6,130 bases of DNA from M2408 sp044348665 (GCA_044348665.1 JBIKSI010000168.1:1-6130), one strand, 5' to 3'; positions 1 to 5,202 are shown, numbered from the stretch's first letter. Translations and numbers: made by a program. The notes: generated by a model not told the origin, from the sequence alone.

Positions 1-1794
1 TAACAATAAAGAGTTACGTACTCCAAATTCTTTCACTTCTTCTTTCAACACATCCCATTCCCAACGAGAACTTGGAGTTACTCCCCACATGTCAAATTGG
101 AAAATTCCTTTTGAAACTGGAGAACCAGCAATTGTTTCGTAAGCTCCTTCAACTTTCGCTAAATCTTTAGATGCAGTCATCGCAGCATAATAAATTGTTT
201 CGAAAATTTCGCTGTTTAATTTACGTGCTTCTTCTGATTCAAATGGGAAACCCATCATGATGAAAGCATCTGCTAAACCTTGAACACCTAAACCAATTGG
301 ACGGTGACGCATGTTTGAGTTACGCGCTTCTTCCACAGGGTAATAATTCCCGTCGATGATTCTATTTAAGTTGATGGTAGCTTGGTAAGTTACCTCAAAC
401 AATTTATTGTGATCAAATCCTCCATCTTCAGTTACATATTTTGGTAAAGCCAAAGAAGCTAAATTACAAACAGCAATTTCGTCTGGAGCAGTATATTCAA
501 TAATTTCAGTACATAAGTTAGAAGACTTGATTGTACCTAAATTTTGCTGATTCGATTTTCCGTTTGCAGCATCTTTGTACAACATGTAAGGCGTTCCAGT
601 TTCAATTTGAGATTCCAAAATTTTGAACCACAAATCTTGCGCTTTAATTGTTTTTCTTCCTTTTCCTTCAGCTTCGTATTTCAAATACAAAGCCTCAAAA
701 GCCTCACTGTGAGTTTCAGAAAGTCCTGGACACTCGTGAGGACACATCAATGTCCAATCACCGTTTGCCTCAACACGTTTCATAAATAAATCTGGAATCC
801 AAAGTGCGTAAAATAAATCTCTTGCTCTTTGCTCTTCTTTTCCGTGATTTTTCTTTAAATCCAAGAAATCAAAAATATCTGCATGCCAAGGTTCAATGTA
901 CATTGCGAAAGAACCCTTACGTTTTCCACCACCTTGATCCACATAACGAGCTGTGTCATTAAATACACGTAACATTGGAACAATTCCGTTTGATGTACCA
1001 TTTGTTCCTTTGATATAAGAACCTTTTGCGCGAATATCATGCAAAGCCAATCCAATTCCACCAGCTGATTGCGAAATTTGTGCACATGAAGTTAAGGTAT
1101 TGTAAATTCCAGCAATTGAATCTTCTTTCATTGTCAATAAGAAACAAGAAGACATTTGTGGTTTTGGTGTACCAGCATTAAATAAAGTTGGAGTTGCATG
1201 TGTAAACCAACCTTCAGACATCAAGTTATACGTTTTGATAACTGAAGCTATATCATTTTTATGAATTCCAACTGCTACACGCATCAACATTTGCTGTGGA
1301 CGCTCAGCAATGTGGCCATTTAATTTCAATAAATAAGAACGAGACAAAGTTTTGAATCCAAAGTAATCGTAACGGAAATCACGATCGTAAATAATGCTTG
1401 AATCTAAAGTTTCTTTATTATTTTGAATTATCTCATAAACATCATCAGCTAAAAGAGACGCATTTTGATTTGTTTTTGGATCTACGTACGTATATAAATC
1501 CTCCATTACCTCAGAAAACGATTTCTTTGTGTCTTTGTGTAAATTTGAAACTGCAATTCTTGATGCTAATAAAGCATAATCAGGATGATCAATTGTTTTT
1601 GCTGCTGCTGTTTCCGCTGCCAAATTATCCAAATCACTTGTTGTTACACCATCATAAATTCCTTCAATCACTTTCATTGCAACTGCTTCTGGTGAAACCA
1701 AAGGATCCAAACCATAACACATTTTTACAATTCTGGCAGTTATTTTATCAAATTTAACAGCCTCTTTTCTTCCATCTCTTTTTACTACGTACAT
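1..1794 (-). CDS. nrdA: Ribonucleoside-diphosphate reductase, large (alpha) subunit, class I, eukaryote-like; 3' end missing
   Basis: Catalytic subunit of the class I enzyme that reduces ribonucleoside diphosphates to deoxyribonucleotides in the cytoplasm, working with NrdB. The first 598 codons are present in one uninterrupted frame, from ATG at 1794 to the window edge. Residues 1-90 form the ATP-cone (start MYVVKRDGRKEAVKFDK), with Asp56 matching human Asp57 of the dATP-sensing site. Asp225, eight residues after the first active-site cysteine, matches the specificity-site aspartate. Active-site residues are Cys217 (SSCFL), Asn426, Cys428 and Glu430 (SNLCTEI), and Cys443 (AVCNLASL). From memory of the human RRM1 sequence, these are offset by one from Cys218, Cys429 and Cys444, and long stretches agree, so this is the eukaryote-like subtype. 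The reading stops at NSLLL, so the radical-relay tyrosines and the C-terminal redox cysteines lie outside. No intein is seen. It is the second gene of an nrdB-nrdA operon, with a strong ribosome binding site. Confidence 0.97.
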   Translation of the reverse strand, partial: MYVVKRDGRKEAVKFDKITARIVKMCYGLDPLVSPEAVAMKVIEGIYDGVTTSDLDNLAAETAAAKTIDHPDYALLASRIAVSNLHKDTKKSFSEVMEDLYTYVDPKTNQNASLLADDVYEIIQNNKETLDSSIIYDRDFRYDYFGFKTLSRSYLLKLNGHIAERPQQMLMRVAVGIHKNDIASVIKTYNLMSEGWFTHATPTLFNAGTPKPQMSSCFLLTMKEDSIAGIYNTLTSCAQISQSAGGIGLALHDIRAKGSYIKGTNGTSNGIVPMLRVFNDTARYVDQGGGKRKGSFAMYIEPWHADIFDFLDLKKNHGKEEQRARDLFYALWIPDLFMKRVEANGDWTLMCPHECPGLSETHSEAFEALYLKYEAEGKGRKTIKAQDLWFKILESQIETGTPYMLYKDAANGKSNQQNLGTIKSSNLCTEIIEYTAPDEIAVCNLASLALPKYVTEDGGFDHNKLFEVTYQATINLNRIIDGNYYPVEEARNSNMRHRPIGLGVQGLADAFIMMGFPFESEEARKLNSEIFETIYYAAMTASKDLAKVEGAYETIAGSPVSKGIFQFDMWGVTPSSRWEWDVLKEEVKEFGVRNSLLL

Positions 1795-1797
1795 TTT

Positions 1798-1805
1798 CCT
1801 CCTTT
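1798..1805 (-). promoter_or_regulatory. Strong Shine-Dalgarno of nrdA
   Basis: On the minus strand AAAGGAGG ends three bases (AAA) before the nrdA ATG. A full anti-SD complement is unusual in Bacteroidota, where most genes have only A-rich leaders; no such site precedes nrdB, comF or the 4441 gene here. The gap of three bases is shorter than the usual five to nine. It fixes the nrdA start at 1794 and suggests that nrdA is loaded with ribosomes independently of nrdB. Confidence 0.75.
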
Positions 1806-1835
1806 GTTTTAAGTATTTAATTAATTTATTTTGAA

Positions 1836-1855
1836 AGGTTGATTTGTCTCAACCT
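1836..1855 (-). other. Hairpin in the nrdB-nrdA intercistronic gap
   Basis: AGGTTGA (1836-1842) and TCAACCT (1849-1855) are perfect 7-base inverted repeats around a 6-base loop, in the 79 bases between the nrdB stop and the nrdA start. In the minus-strand transcript the hairpin is followed by only a few Us, so it looks weak as a terminator. A partial attenuator, or a structure protecting or processing the nrdB message end, would both fit. The function is inferred. Confidence 0.5.
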
Positions 1856-1873
1856 CTAGTTATCCTTTATTTG

Positions 1874-2848
1874 TTAGAAATCTTCGTCAACCGTAAAACT
1901 TTGATTGTTATTTCCTTCTAAAACTCCTGCTTTTTGATATTCACCAACTCTTTTTTCAAAGAAATTTGTTTTTCCCTGAATGGAAATCATATCCATGAAA
2001 TCAAATGGATTTGTTGCATTGTACACTTTTTCATTTCCTAGTTCTTTTAACAACCGATCAGCAACAAACTCAATGTATTGAGACATCAAATCACTATTCA
2101 TTCCAATCAATTTCACTGGTAAAGCGTCTGTAACAAACTCTTTTTCGATTTCAACTGCATCAGTGATTATTTTGCGTACATCTTCCTTTGATAATTTATT
2201 TACAACGTGATTGTTGTACAATAAACACGCAAAATCACAATGCAAACCTTCGTCACGAGAGATTAATTCGTTTGAAAACGCCAATCCTGGCATTAATCCT
2301 CTTTTTTTCAACCAAAAAATGGAACAAAAAGAACCAGAAAAGAAAATTCCTTCTACAGCAGCGAAAGCAACTAATCTTTCAGCAAAAGAACCTTTGTCAA
2401 TCCATCTCAAAGCCCATTCTGCTTTTTTCTTAACACAATCTAGAGTATCGATTGCATTAAATAAATGGTTTTTTTCAGCAGTATCTTTGATATAAGTATC
2501 GATTAACAAAGAATAGGTTTCAGAGTGCACATTTTCAATTGCAACTTGAAATCCGTAGAAAAATTTTGCCTCAGTATATTGAACTTCTGACAAAAAGTTT
2601 TCAGCTAAATTTTCATTTACAATTCCATCTGAAGCAGCAAAAAAGGCCAAAATATGTTTGATAAAATGGCGCTCATTGTCATTTAACTTGTTTTCCCAGT
2701 CAAAAATATCAACACCCAAATCCATTTCTTCAGCAGTCCAGTTACTTGCTTGAGCTCTTTTGTAAAAACTCCAAATATCATCATGTTGAATTGGAAACAA
2801 CACAAATCGGTTGTTATTGGGTTCTAATATTGGTTCAAAATTTGCCAT
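1874..2848 (-). CDS. nrdB: Ribonucleoside-diphosphate reductase, small (beta) subunit, class I
   Basis: Radical-generating subunit of class I ribonucleotide reductase. Its di-iron/tyrosyl centre starts the radical that passes to NrdA. The protein has 324 residues from ATG 2848, the usual length, and is a ferritin-like helical fold. Metal ligands are all visible: Asp74 (AASDGIV), Glu105 and His108 (IENVHSE), Glu166 (AAVEGIF), Glu200 and His203 (RDEGLH). The radical tyrosine is Tyr112, with Trp51 and Tyr304 (GEYQK) as likely electron-transfer residues. The C-terminus SFTVDEDF resembles the human R2 tail that docks into R1. A further in-frame ATG at 2887 would add 13 residues, but ATG 2848 gives the family N-terminus (MANFEPILEP) and lies 21 bases after a -7 element. 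It is first in the operon, upstream of nrdA. The intact Tyr argues for a classical tyrosyl-radical enzyme. Confidence 0.97.
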   Translation of the reverse strand: MANFEPILEPNNNRFVLFPIQHDDIWSFYKRAQASNWTAEEMDLGVDIFDWENKLNDNERHFIKHILAFFAASDGIVNENLAENFLSEVQYTEAKFFYGFQVAIENVHSETYSLLIDTYIKDTAEKNHLFNAIDTLDCVKKKAEWALRWIDKGSFAERLVAFAAVEGIFFSGSFCSIFWLKKRGLMPGLAFSNELISRDEGLHCDFACLLYNNHVVNKLSKEDVRKIITDAVEIEKEFVTDALPVKLIGMNSDLMSQYIEFVADRLLKELGNEKVYNATNPFDFMDMISIQGKTNFFEKRVGEYQKAGVLEGNNNQSFTVDEDF

Positions 2849-2869
2849 TTTATTTTCTAAATTACTATT

Positions 2870-2877
2870 CAAAATTA
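2870..2877 (-). promoter_or_regulatory. Probable -7 promoter element of nrdBA
   Basis: On the minus strand TAATTTTG matches the Bacteroidota TAnnTTTG element exactly. It ends 21 bases before the nrdB ATG at 2848, giving a leader of about 15 bases. No TTTG lies at the expected distance upstream, so the -33 half is missing or weak. This could mean dependence on an activator, or that the match is due to AT-rich chance. It supports the ATG at 2848 over the one at 2887, which would lie upstream of the transcript start. Confidence 0.4.
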
Positions 2878-3017
2878 TTTCAATCAAAACAAAAATTATT
2901 GCTTTGTGTTTTTTATTCTGTTTAATTTTTTTGTGTCCTCAACTTAGAGTTTTTTTATCAGTTTGAAGCAATTTGCTACTTCAGTTTGAGGAGTACAAAA
3001 TTTGTCATTTTTTAGTC

Positions 3018-3083
3018 TAAAAGCAATTAAAAGAAATGAACAAAAAATTGCTTTATTAACATTAAAATTGTGAATTGCTTTTA
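3018..3083. repeat. Cluster of AAAGCAATT / AATTGCTTT inverted repeats
   Basis: TAAAAGCAATT at 3018-3028 is perfectly complementary to AATTGCTTTTA at 3073-3083 (11 bases), and its inner nine bases also match AATTGCTTT at 3046-3054. The 3018-3028 arm can therefore pair with either of two downstream arms, giving mutually exclusive hairpins. The related AGCAATT lies at 2967-2973. AT-rich DNA gives such matches more easily by chance, so function is uncertain. Confidence 0.45.
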
Positions 3084-3133
3084 TATCAACCCCTAACAAG
3101 ATTATTAACACAAAAAAAAAGATATTCACAATT
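3066..3133. repeat. 10-base inverted repeat AATTGTGAAT / ATTCACAATT
   Basis: AATTGTGAAT (3066-3075) and ATTCACAATT (3124-3133) are perfect inverted repeats with 48 bases between them. The left arm overlaps the last arm of the neighbouring AATTGCTTTTA repeat. It could be a pair of regulator half-sites or a stem; no U-tract follows directly in a way that would make it a terminator. Confidence 0.35.
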
Positions 3134-3177
3134 CTAAAATATTTTTTTGTCGATGTTTAGTGTTTATTTGTCAAATG

Positions 3178-3208
3178 TTTGATAATAAAGTATTTTCCTA
3201 TAATTTTG
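3178..3208 (+). promoter_or_regulatory. Promoter of comF (TTTG-N19-TAATTTTG)
   Basis: TTTG at 3178-3181, a 19-base spacer, and TAATTTTG at 3201-3208 match the Bacteroidota promoter consensus at the expected spacing. Transcription would start near 3214 and leave a leader of about 85 bases before comF. The -33 element lies inside TCAAATGTTTGA (3171-3182), a palindrome with two central bases, a plausible operator. A nearer but imperfect -7-like TACTTTTA at 3255-3262 is an alternative. Confidence 0.6.
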
Positions 3209-3260
3209 TATAAATTTACCACATATTTGGAAATTAATATTGAAAAAAAATGCTTACTTT

Positions 3261-3278
3261 TAAACATCAAAATGTTTA
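3261..3278 (+). repeat. Perfect palindrome in the comF leader
   Basis: TAAACAT (3261-3267) and ATGTTTA (3272-3278) are 7-base perfect arms around CAAA, ending 20 bases before the comF ATG. It is either a short leader hairpin or an operator. Its CAAAATGTTT core resembles CAAATGTTT in the palindrome over the -33 element (3171-3182), so one regulator might contact both. Confidence 0.4.
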
Positions 3279-3298
3279 TTAAACACATAACACACTGA

Positions 3299-4027
3299 AT
3301 GCAAAAGTTAATAGATTTTGGACTTAAAAACTTCGTTGAATGGAAAGAGAACATTCTTCATTTAATCTATCCAAATTTGTGTCTAAATTGCGAAAATGAA
3401 CTTTCAAAATTTGAAGATGAAATTTGTACAATTTGTTTAAATGAAGTTAAGTACACATCTTTCGAAAATTATCAAGTTGAAACGAATTTGAATAAACTAT
3501 TTTGGGGTAGAATAAAATTAGAAAGTACCTTTTCCTTGTTTTATTTTGAGAAAGATAAAATTAGTCAGAAAATTCTGCATCAAATTAAATACAAAGGAAA
3601 ACAGGATTTTGCAAAAAAAATGGGATTATTGATGGCTGAGAGATTAAAATCCAATCCCAGTTTATTTGAAACAGTTGATGCCTTGATTCCAATTCCACTT
3701 CATAACAAGAAATTATACATTCGTGGATACAATCAAAGTGAACTTATAGCAAACGGGCTATCAGAGGGTTTGGAAATACCTTCAGACACGAATTTTCTAA
3801 GTAGAATTGTTCATTCTGAAAGTCAAACCAAACAAGGTCGATTTAAACGCTGGGATAATATTGTGGAGGCATTTCACGTGAATCCAAACCCAAACAGTTA
3901 CAAACATATCGCATTGATTGACGATGTTGTGACTACAGGTTCAACCTTAGAATCTTGTGTGAAATTAATTCAGGAACAATTTCCAGAAATGAAAGTCTCC
4001 ATTTTTTCACTTGCCATTACATTGTAA
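3299..4027 (+). CDS. comF: ComF family protein (phosphoribosyltransferase-like, zinc-finger)
   Basis: Member of the ComF family, which in Bacillus and Haemophilus is required for natural transformation at the step of DNA uptake or handling inside the cell. The protein has 242 residues, the usual length. An N-terminal zinc finger is formed by Cys28-x2-Cys31 and Cys43-x2-Cys46. The phosphoribosyltransferase-like domain follows, with IPIPLHNKKLYIRGYNQSE (130-148), the QTKQGRFKRWDNI segment (176-188), and the PRPP-loop ALIDDVVTTGST (205-216) with paired aspartates. The start is firm because an in-frame TGA directly precedes the ATG and the next Met is far downstream. It appears to be a single-gene unit, divergent from nrdBA and followed by a gene-free stretch. 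The exact biochemical reaction of ComF proteins is not settled, and in Bacteroidota a competence role is inferred from the family. Confidence 0.93.
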   Translation: MQKLIDFGLKNFVEWKENILHLIYPNLCLNCENELSKFEDEICTICLNEVKYTSFENYQVETNLNKLFWGRIKLESTFSLFYFEKDKISQKILHQIKYKGKQDFAKKMGLLMAERLKSNPSLFETVDALIPIPLHNKKLYIRGYNQSELIANGLSEGLEIPSDTNFLSRIVHSESQTKQGRFKRWDNIVEAFHVNPNPNSYKHIALIDDVVTTGSTLESCVKLIQEQFPEMKVSIFSLAITL

Positions 4028-4044
4028 AAACGAAGCATAGTTCT

Positions 4045-4062
4045 CTAAAATCACACTTTTAG
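4045..4062 (+). terminator. Weak hairpin after comF, possible terminator
   Basis: CTAAAA (4045-4050) and TTTTAG (4057-4062) form a 6-base stem around TCACAC, followed by four Ts, 17 bases after the comF stop. The stem is nearly all A-T, so it would be a poor terminator; it is the only candidate directly after comF. Confidence 0.25.
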
Positions 4063-4089
4063 TTTTCAAATAGTAATCAATTGTAGCTG

Positions 4090-4120
4090 AATGTTCATTA
4101 ATAATAGATAAATGTTCATT
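4090..4120 (+). repeat. Two exact direct repeats AATGTTCATT, 21 bases apart
   Basis: AATGTTCATT occurs at 4090-4099 and again at 4111-4120. The 21-base period is two helical turns, so both copies face the same side of the DNA. They lie about 70 and 50 bases upstream of the predicted start of the small RNA at about 4161, where an activator would be expected to bind. No regulator can be named. Confidence 0.5.
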
Positions 4121-4147
4121 TCCGAATTACATATTAAATTATTGTTC

Positions 4148-4155
4148 TAGATTTG
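4148..4155 (+). promoter_or_regulatory. -7 promoter element of the predicted small RNA
   Basis: TAGATTTG is an exact TAnnTTTG match, about 20 bases before the first base of the long hairpin at 4176. A start near 4161 is predicted. No good TTTG is present 17-21 bases upstream (TTAC at 4127-4130 is the nearest in place), so the promoter may depend on the direct repeats upstream. Confidence 0.45.
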
Positions 4156-4160
4156 ATTTA

Positions 4161-4305
4161 TGATTAACAAGGAATTAATCAGCTTAGTTTTTCTTTTCAG
4201 CGTAAAGTTGTAATTTTATATTACATAGTTTTAGTTTGATTTAAGAAGTTTTAGTTTTAGTTTTTACGTTGTAGCACAAAGAAACACTAGGCTGATTATT
4301 TTTTT
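4161..4305 (+). ncRNA. Candidate structured small RNA, family not recognised
   Basis: Bases 4176-4298 form one long imperfect hairpin. The closing stem is 4176-4188 with 4286-4298 (13 pairs, one G-U). After a single T/C mismatch comes 4190-4196 with 4278-4284 (7 pairs). A 1-by-6 internal loop follows, then 4198-4207 with 4262-4271 (10 pairs, two G-U). A small hairpin TGTAAT/ATTACA (4209-4214 and 4220-4225) sits in the apical region. Seven Ts (4299-4305) follow the closing stem directly, as in an intrinsic terminator, and a second, strong terminator lies at 4332-4364. A TAnnTTTG element ends six bases before the assumed start. There is no open reading frame with family features. The 5' end is inferred from the promoter, and the transcript may run on to about 4364. 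Alternatives are a 6S-like RNA or a MITE-type element with long terminal inverted repeats. Confidence 0.55.
4227..4261 (+). repeat. AGTTT repeats in the apical loop of the small RNA
   Basis: AGTTT begins at 4227, 4233, 4247, 4253 and, across the loop edge, 4259. The 11-base AGTTTTAGTTT is repeated exactly at 4227-4237 and 4247-4257. The segment has few possible pairing partners within the hairpin and would be largely single-stranded, leaving a repeated UUUUAG motif exposed. It could bind a protein or base-pair with other RNAs; another TTTTAGTTTT lies at 4057-4066. Confidence 0.5.
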
Positions 4306-4331
4306 ACTTCCTAACGAAATATTACTGAATT

Positions 4332-4364
4332 AGACTTCTTTTTTTGAAAGAAGTCTTTTTTTTT
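4332..4364 (+). terminator. Intrinsic terminator upstream of the 4441 gene
   Basis: AGACTTCTTT (4332-4341) and AAAGAAGTCT (4347-4356) form a perfect 10-base stem around TTTTG, followed by eight Ts. It ends transcription arriving from comF or from the small RNA. The gene at 4441 has its own promoter downstream of it, so it probably is not an attenuator for that gene. Confidence 0.85.
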
Positions 4365-4395
4365 CCATTATTTTTGAAATTTTTCACTTTTTATT

Positions 4396-4425
4396 TTTGG
4401 AGTTTCATCTTTTAATATATTTTTG
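4396..4425 (+). promoter_or_regulatory. Promoter of the 4441-5091 operon (TTTG-N18-TATTTTTG)
   Basis: TTTG at 4396-4399 and TATTTTTG at 4418-4425 are separated by 18 bases and match the Bacteroidota consensus. The -7 element ends 15 bases before the ATG at 4441, so the leader is only about ten bases and no Shine-Dalgarno fits in it. Confidence 0.65.
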
Positions 4426-4440
4426 CCATAAATTTCAAAC

Positions 4441-4728
4441 ATGGGTGAAACAGAATACATACTTATAGAAAAAGAAAACATTTCAACATTGCACTTTCCA
4501 GCAGATGACATTTTAAAAAAAGAAAGCGAAATTATTGAAAGAAAAATTTCCGTTGAACGTGCGATTTCTTTAGGTAATTTAGAGCACCAAAAAGTGAAAA
4601 TTTTTTTCGCTGATGATCAAGGAAAAAAACGAGTGGATACAACAATTTGGGCTGTTACAGACACAGCTATCGTGTTAAAACAAAACGTTGTTGTACCAAT
4701 AAATAGAATTTATAAATTAGAAATATAA
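4441..4728 (+). CDS. Small conserved-looking protein of unknown function (95 aa)
   Basis: I do not recognise a named domain. The protein is soluble, with no signal peptide or membrane segment. Residues 1-40 look partly helical and charged (MGETEYILIEKENI at the start; KKESEIIERKISVERAI at 26-42). Residues 50-95 alternate hydrophobic and polar residues as in a small beta barrel or sheet: KVKIFFADD, then TTIWAVTDTAIVLKQNVVVPINRIYKLEI in two blocks (67-80 and 81-95). Codon usage and composition match its neighbours. It has a strong promoter, is first of a two-gene unit, and is followed after six bases by the acidic-tail gene, so the two products may act together. That it is real is supported by the promoter, the tight spacing and the protein-like sequence; the function is open. 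Confidence 0.8.
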   Translation: MGETEYILIEKENISTLHFPADDILKKESEIIERKISVERAISLGNLEHQKVKIFFADDQGKKRVDTTIWAVTDTAIVLKQNVVVPINRIYKLEI

Positions 4729-4734
4729 TTAAAT

Positions 4735-5091
4735 ATGACTAAAAAACGTGCTATTGTAAGTTACGAAAAGTTAAACATCGATCAAAAGAAACAACTTTTA
4801 CTTGCATTTCCAGATGGATTTAGTAGTGGAATGACCCAAATTAAAACTCCAACAGGTGAAACCTTGGATGCTTTGCTATGGGAAACCGAGGAAATTATTT
4901 ACCTCGTTAAAATTCCAAAACCAACTATGAAAGCGAAAAGTGTAGATGACGAAGATGACGATTTTGAAGATGATTTGCCAAAAGTTGCTGATGTCAAAGG
5001 AGAAGAGGAAGATGAATTTGCTGATGATGAAGACGATGATTACGATGTTGCTGACGATGATGATGGCGACGATGAGGAGGACGAAGCTTAA
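4735..5091 (+). CDS. Small protein of unknown function with a highly acidic C-terminal tail (118 aa)
   Basis: The protein has two parts. Residues 1-65 form a compact, moderately basic domain that may be alpha/beta (MTKKRAIVSYEKLNIDQ; LLLAFPDGF at 21-29; ALLWETEEIIYLVKIPKP at 46-63). Residues 71-118 are an acidic, probably disordered tail in which 32 of 48 residues are Asp or Glu. Such tails are known from DNA mimics, chaperones and proteins that bind basic partners or divalent metal, but no such role is shown here. I recall similar Flavobacteria proteins being labelled 'DNA primase' in some annotations; no primase zinc finger or TOPRIM motif is present, so I would not use that name. It lies six bases after the 4441 gene in the same unit, and a terminator 17 bases after its stop closes the operon. 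Confidence 0.82.
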   Translation: MTKKRAIVSYEKLNIDQKKQLLLAFPDGFSSGMTQIKTPTGETLDALLWETEEIIYLVKIPKPTMKAKSVDDEDDDFEDDLPKVADVKGEEEDEFADDEDDDYDVADDDDGDDEEDEA

Positions 5092-5108
5092 AACAAACAT
5101 AATTAATT

Positions 5109-5138
5109 AACTGTTCTAGGAAATTAGAACAGTTTTTT
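5109..5138 (+). terminator. Intrinsic terminator after the acidic-tail gene
   Basis: AACTGTTCTA (5109-5118) and TAGAACAGTT (5125-5134) form a perfect 10-base stem around GGAAAT. The stem runs into a T-rich tract (six Ts from 5133, then A and five more Ts). It separates the two small genes from ctaB and implies that ctaB has its own promoter. Confidence 0.85.
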
Positions 5139-5149
5139 ATTTTTATTCC

Positions 5150-5175
5150 ATCTTGTTTAAAATTTATAACAAGAT
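5150..5175. promoter_or_regulatory. 26-base dyad upstream of ctaB, possible operator
   Basis: ATCTTGTT (5150-5157) and AACAAGAT (5168-5175) are perfect inverted repeats around a centre in which AAATTT (5160-5165) is itself symmetrical, so 11 of 13 base pairs of the dyad match. Its centre is about 33 bases before the predicted ctaB transcript start, where the -33 element should be. A repressor or activator site is inferred; with no T-tract following, it is not a terminator. Confidence 0.5.
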
Positions 5176-5182
5176 AAATTAA

Positions 5183-5190
5183 TACATTTG
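5183..5190 (+). promoter_or_regulatory. -7 promoter element of ctaB
   Basis: TACATTTG is an exact TAnnTTTG match ending 12 bases before GTG 5203. No TTTG stands at the normal distance upstream; the 26-base dyad occupies that position. The element includes the TTG codon that would otherwise be the longest-frame start, so that TTG would lie upstream of the transcript. Confidence 0.55.
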
Positions 5191-5202
5191 CAAAAAAAAT
5201 CT

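Larger units (their letters stand above)
2878..3177. other. Gene-free AT-rich region between nrdB and comF, with inverted repeats
   Basis: No convincing gene is present on either strand; short open frames here have no family features and biased AT-rich composition. The stretch contains several inverted repeats listed separately, and a short palindrome AGCAA-T-TTGCT at 2967-2977. No tRNA, NrdR-type box or insertion-sequence end is recognised. Confidence 0.6.

Noticed and set aside
544..789. Plus-strand open frame inside nrdA
   Set aside because: Antisense shadow of a well-conserved gene; no recognisable protein. The same holds for 1398-1757 and 2188-2495.
1..2848. Inteins or introns in nrdA or nrdB, which are common hosts
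   Set aside because: Both frames are continuous through every active-site motif that is visible; only the missing 3' part of nrdA is untested.
2944..3129. A 61-residue minus-strand open frame between nrdB and comF
   Set aside because: Hydrophobic start is what AT-rich DNA gives; no domain, no promoter or ribosome site, and it overlaps the inverted repeats.
2849..3298. NrdR boxes or a B12 riboswitch upstream of nrdBA
   Set aside because: No pair of NrdR-like palindromes was found, and a class I enzyme does not use cobalamin.
3157..3354. A 65-residue minus-strand open frame overlapping the comF promoter and start
   Set aside because: It covers the comF promoter and runs antisense into its coding region, with no family features.
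4306..4440. Riboswitch or attenuator controlling the 4441 gene through the terminator at 4332-4364
   Set aside because: A complete promoter lies between that terminator and the gene, so the gene does not need read-through; not excluded if both promoters are used.
5188..5190. TTG as the start codon of ctaB
   Set aside because: It lies within TACATTTG, the likely -7 element, and would be upstream of the transcript; GTG 5203 fits better, though not proven.
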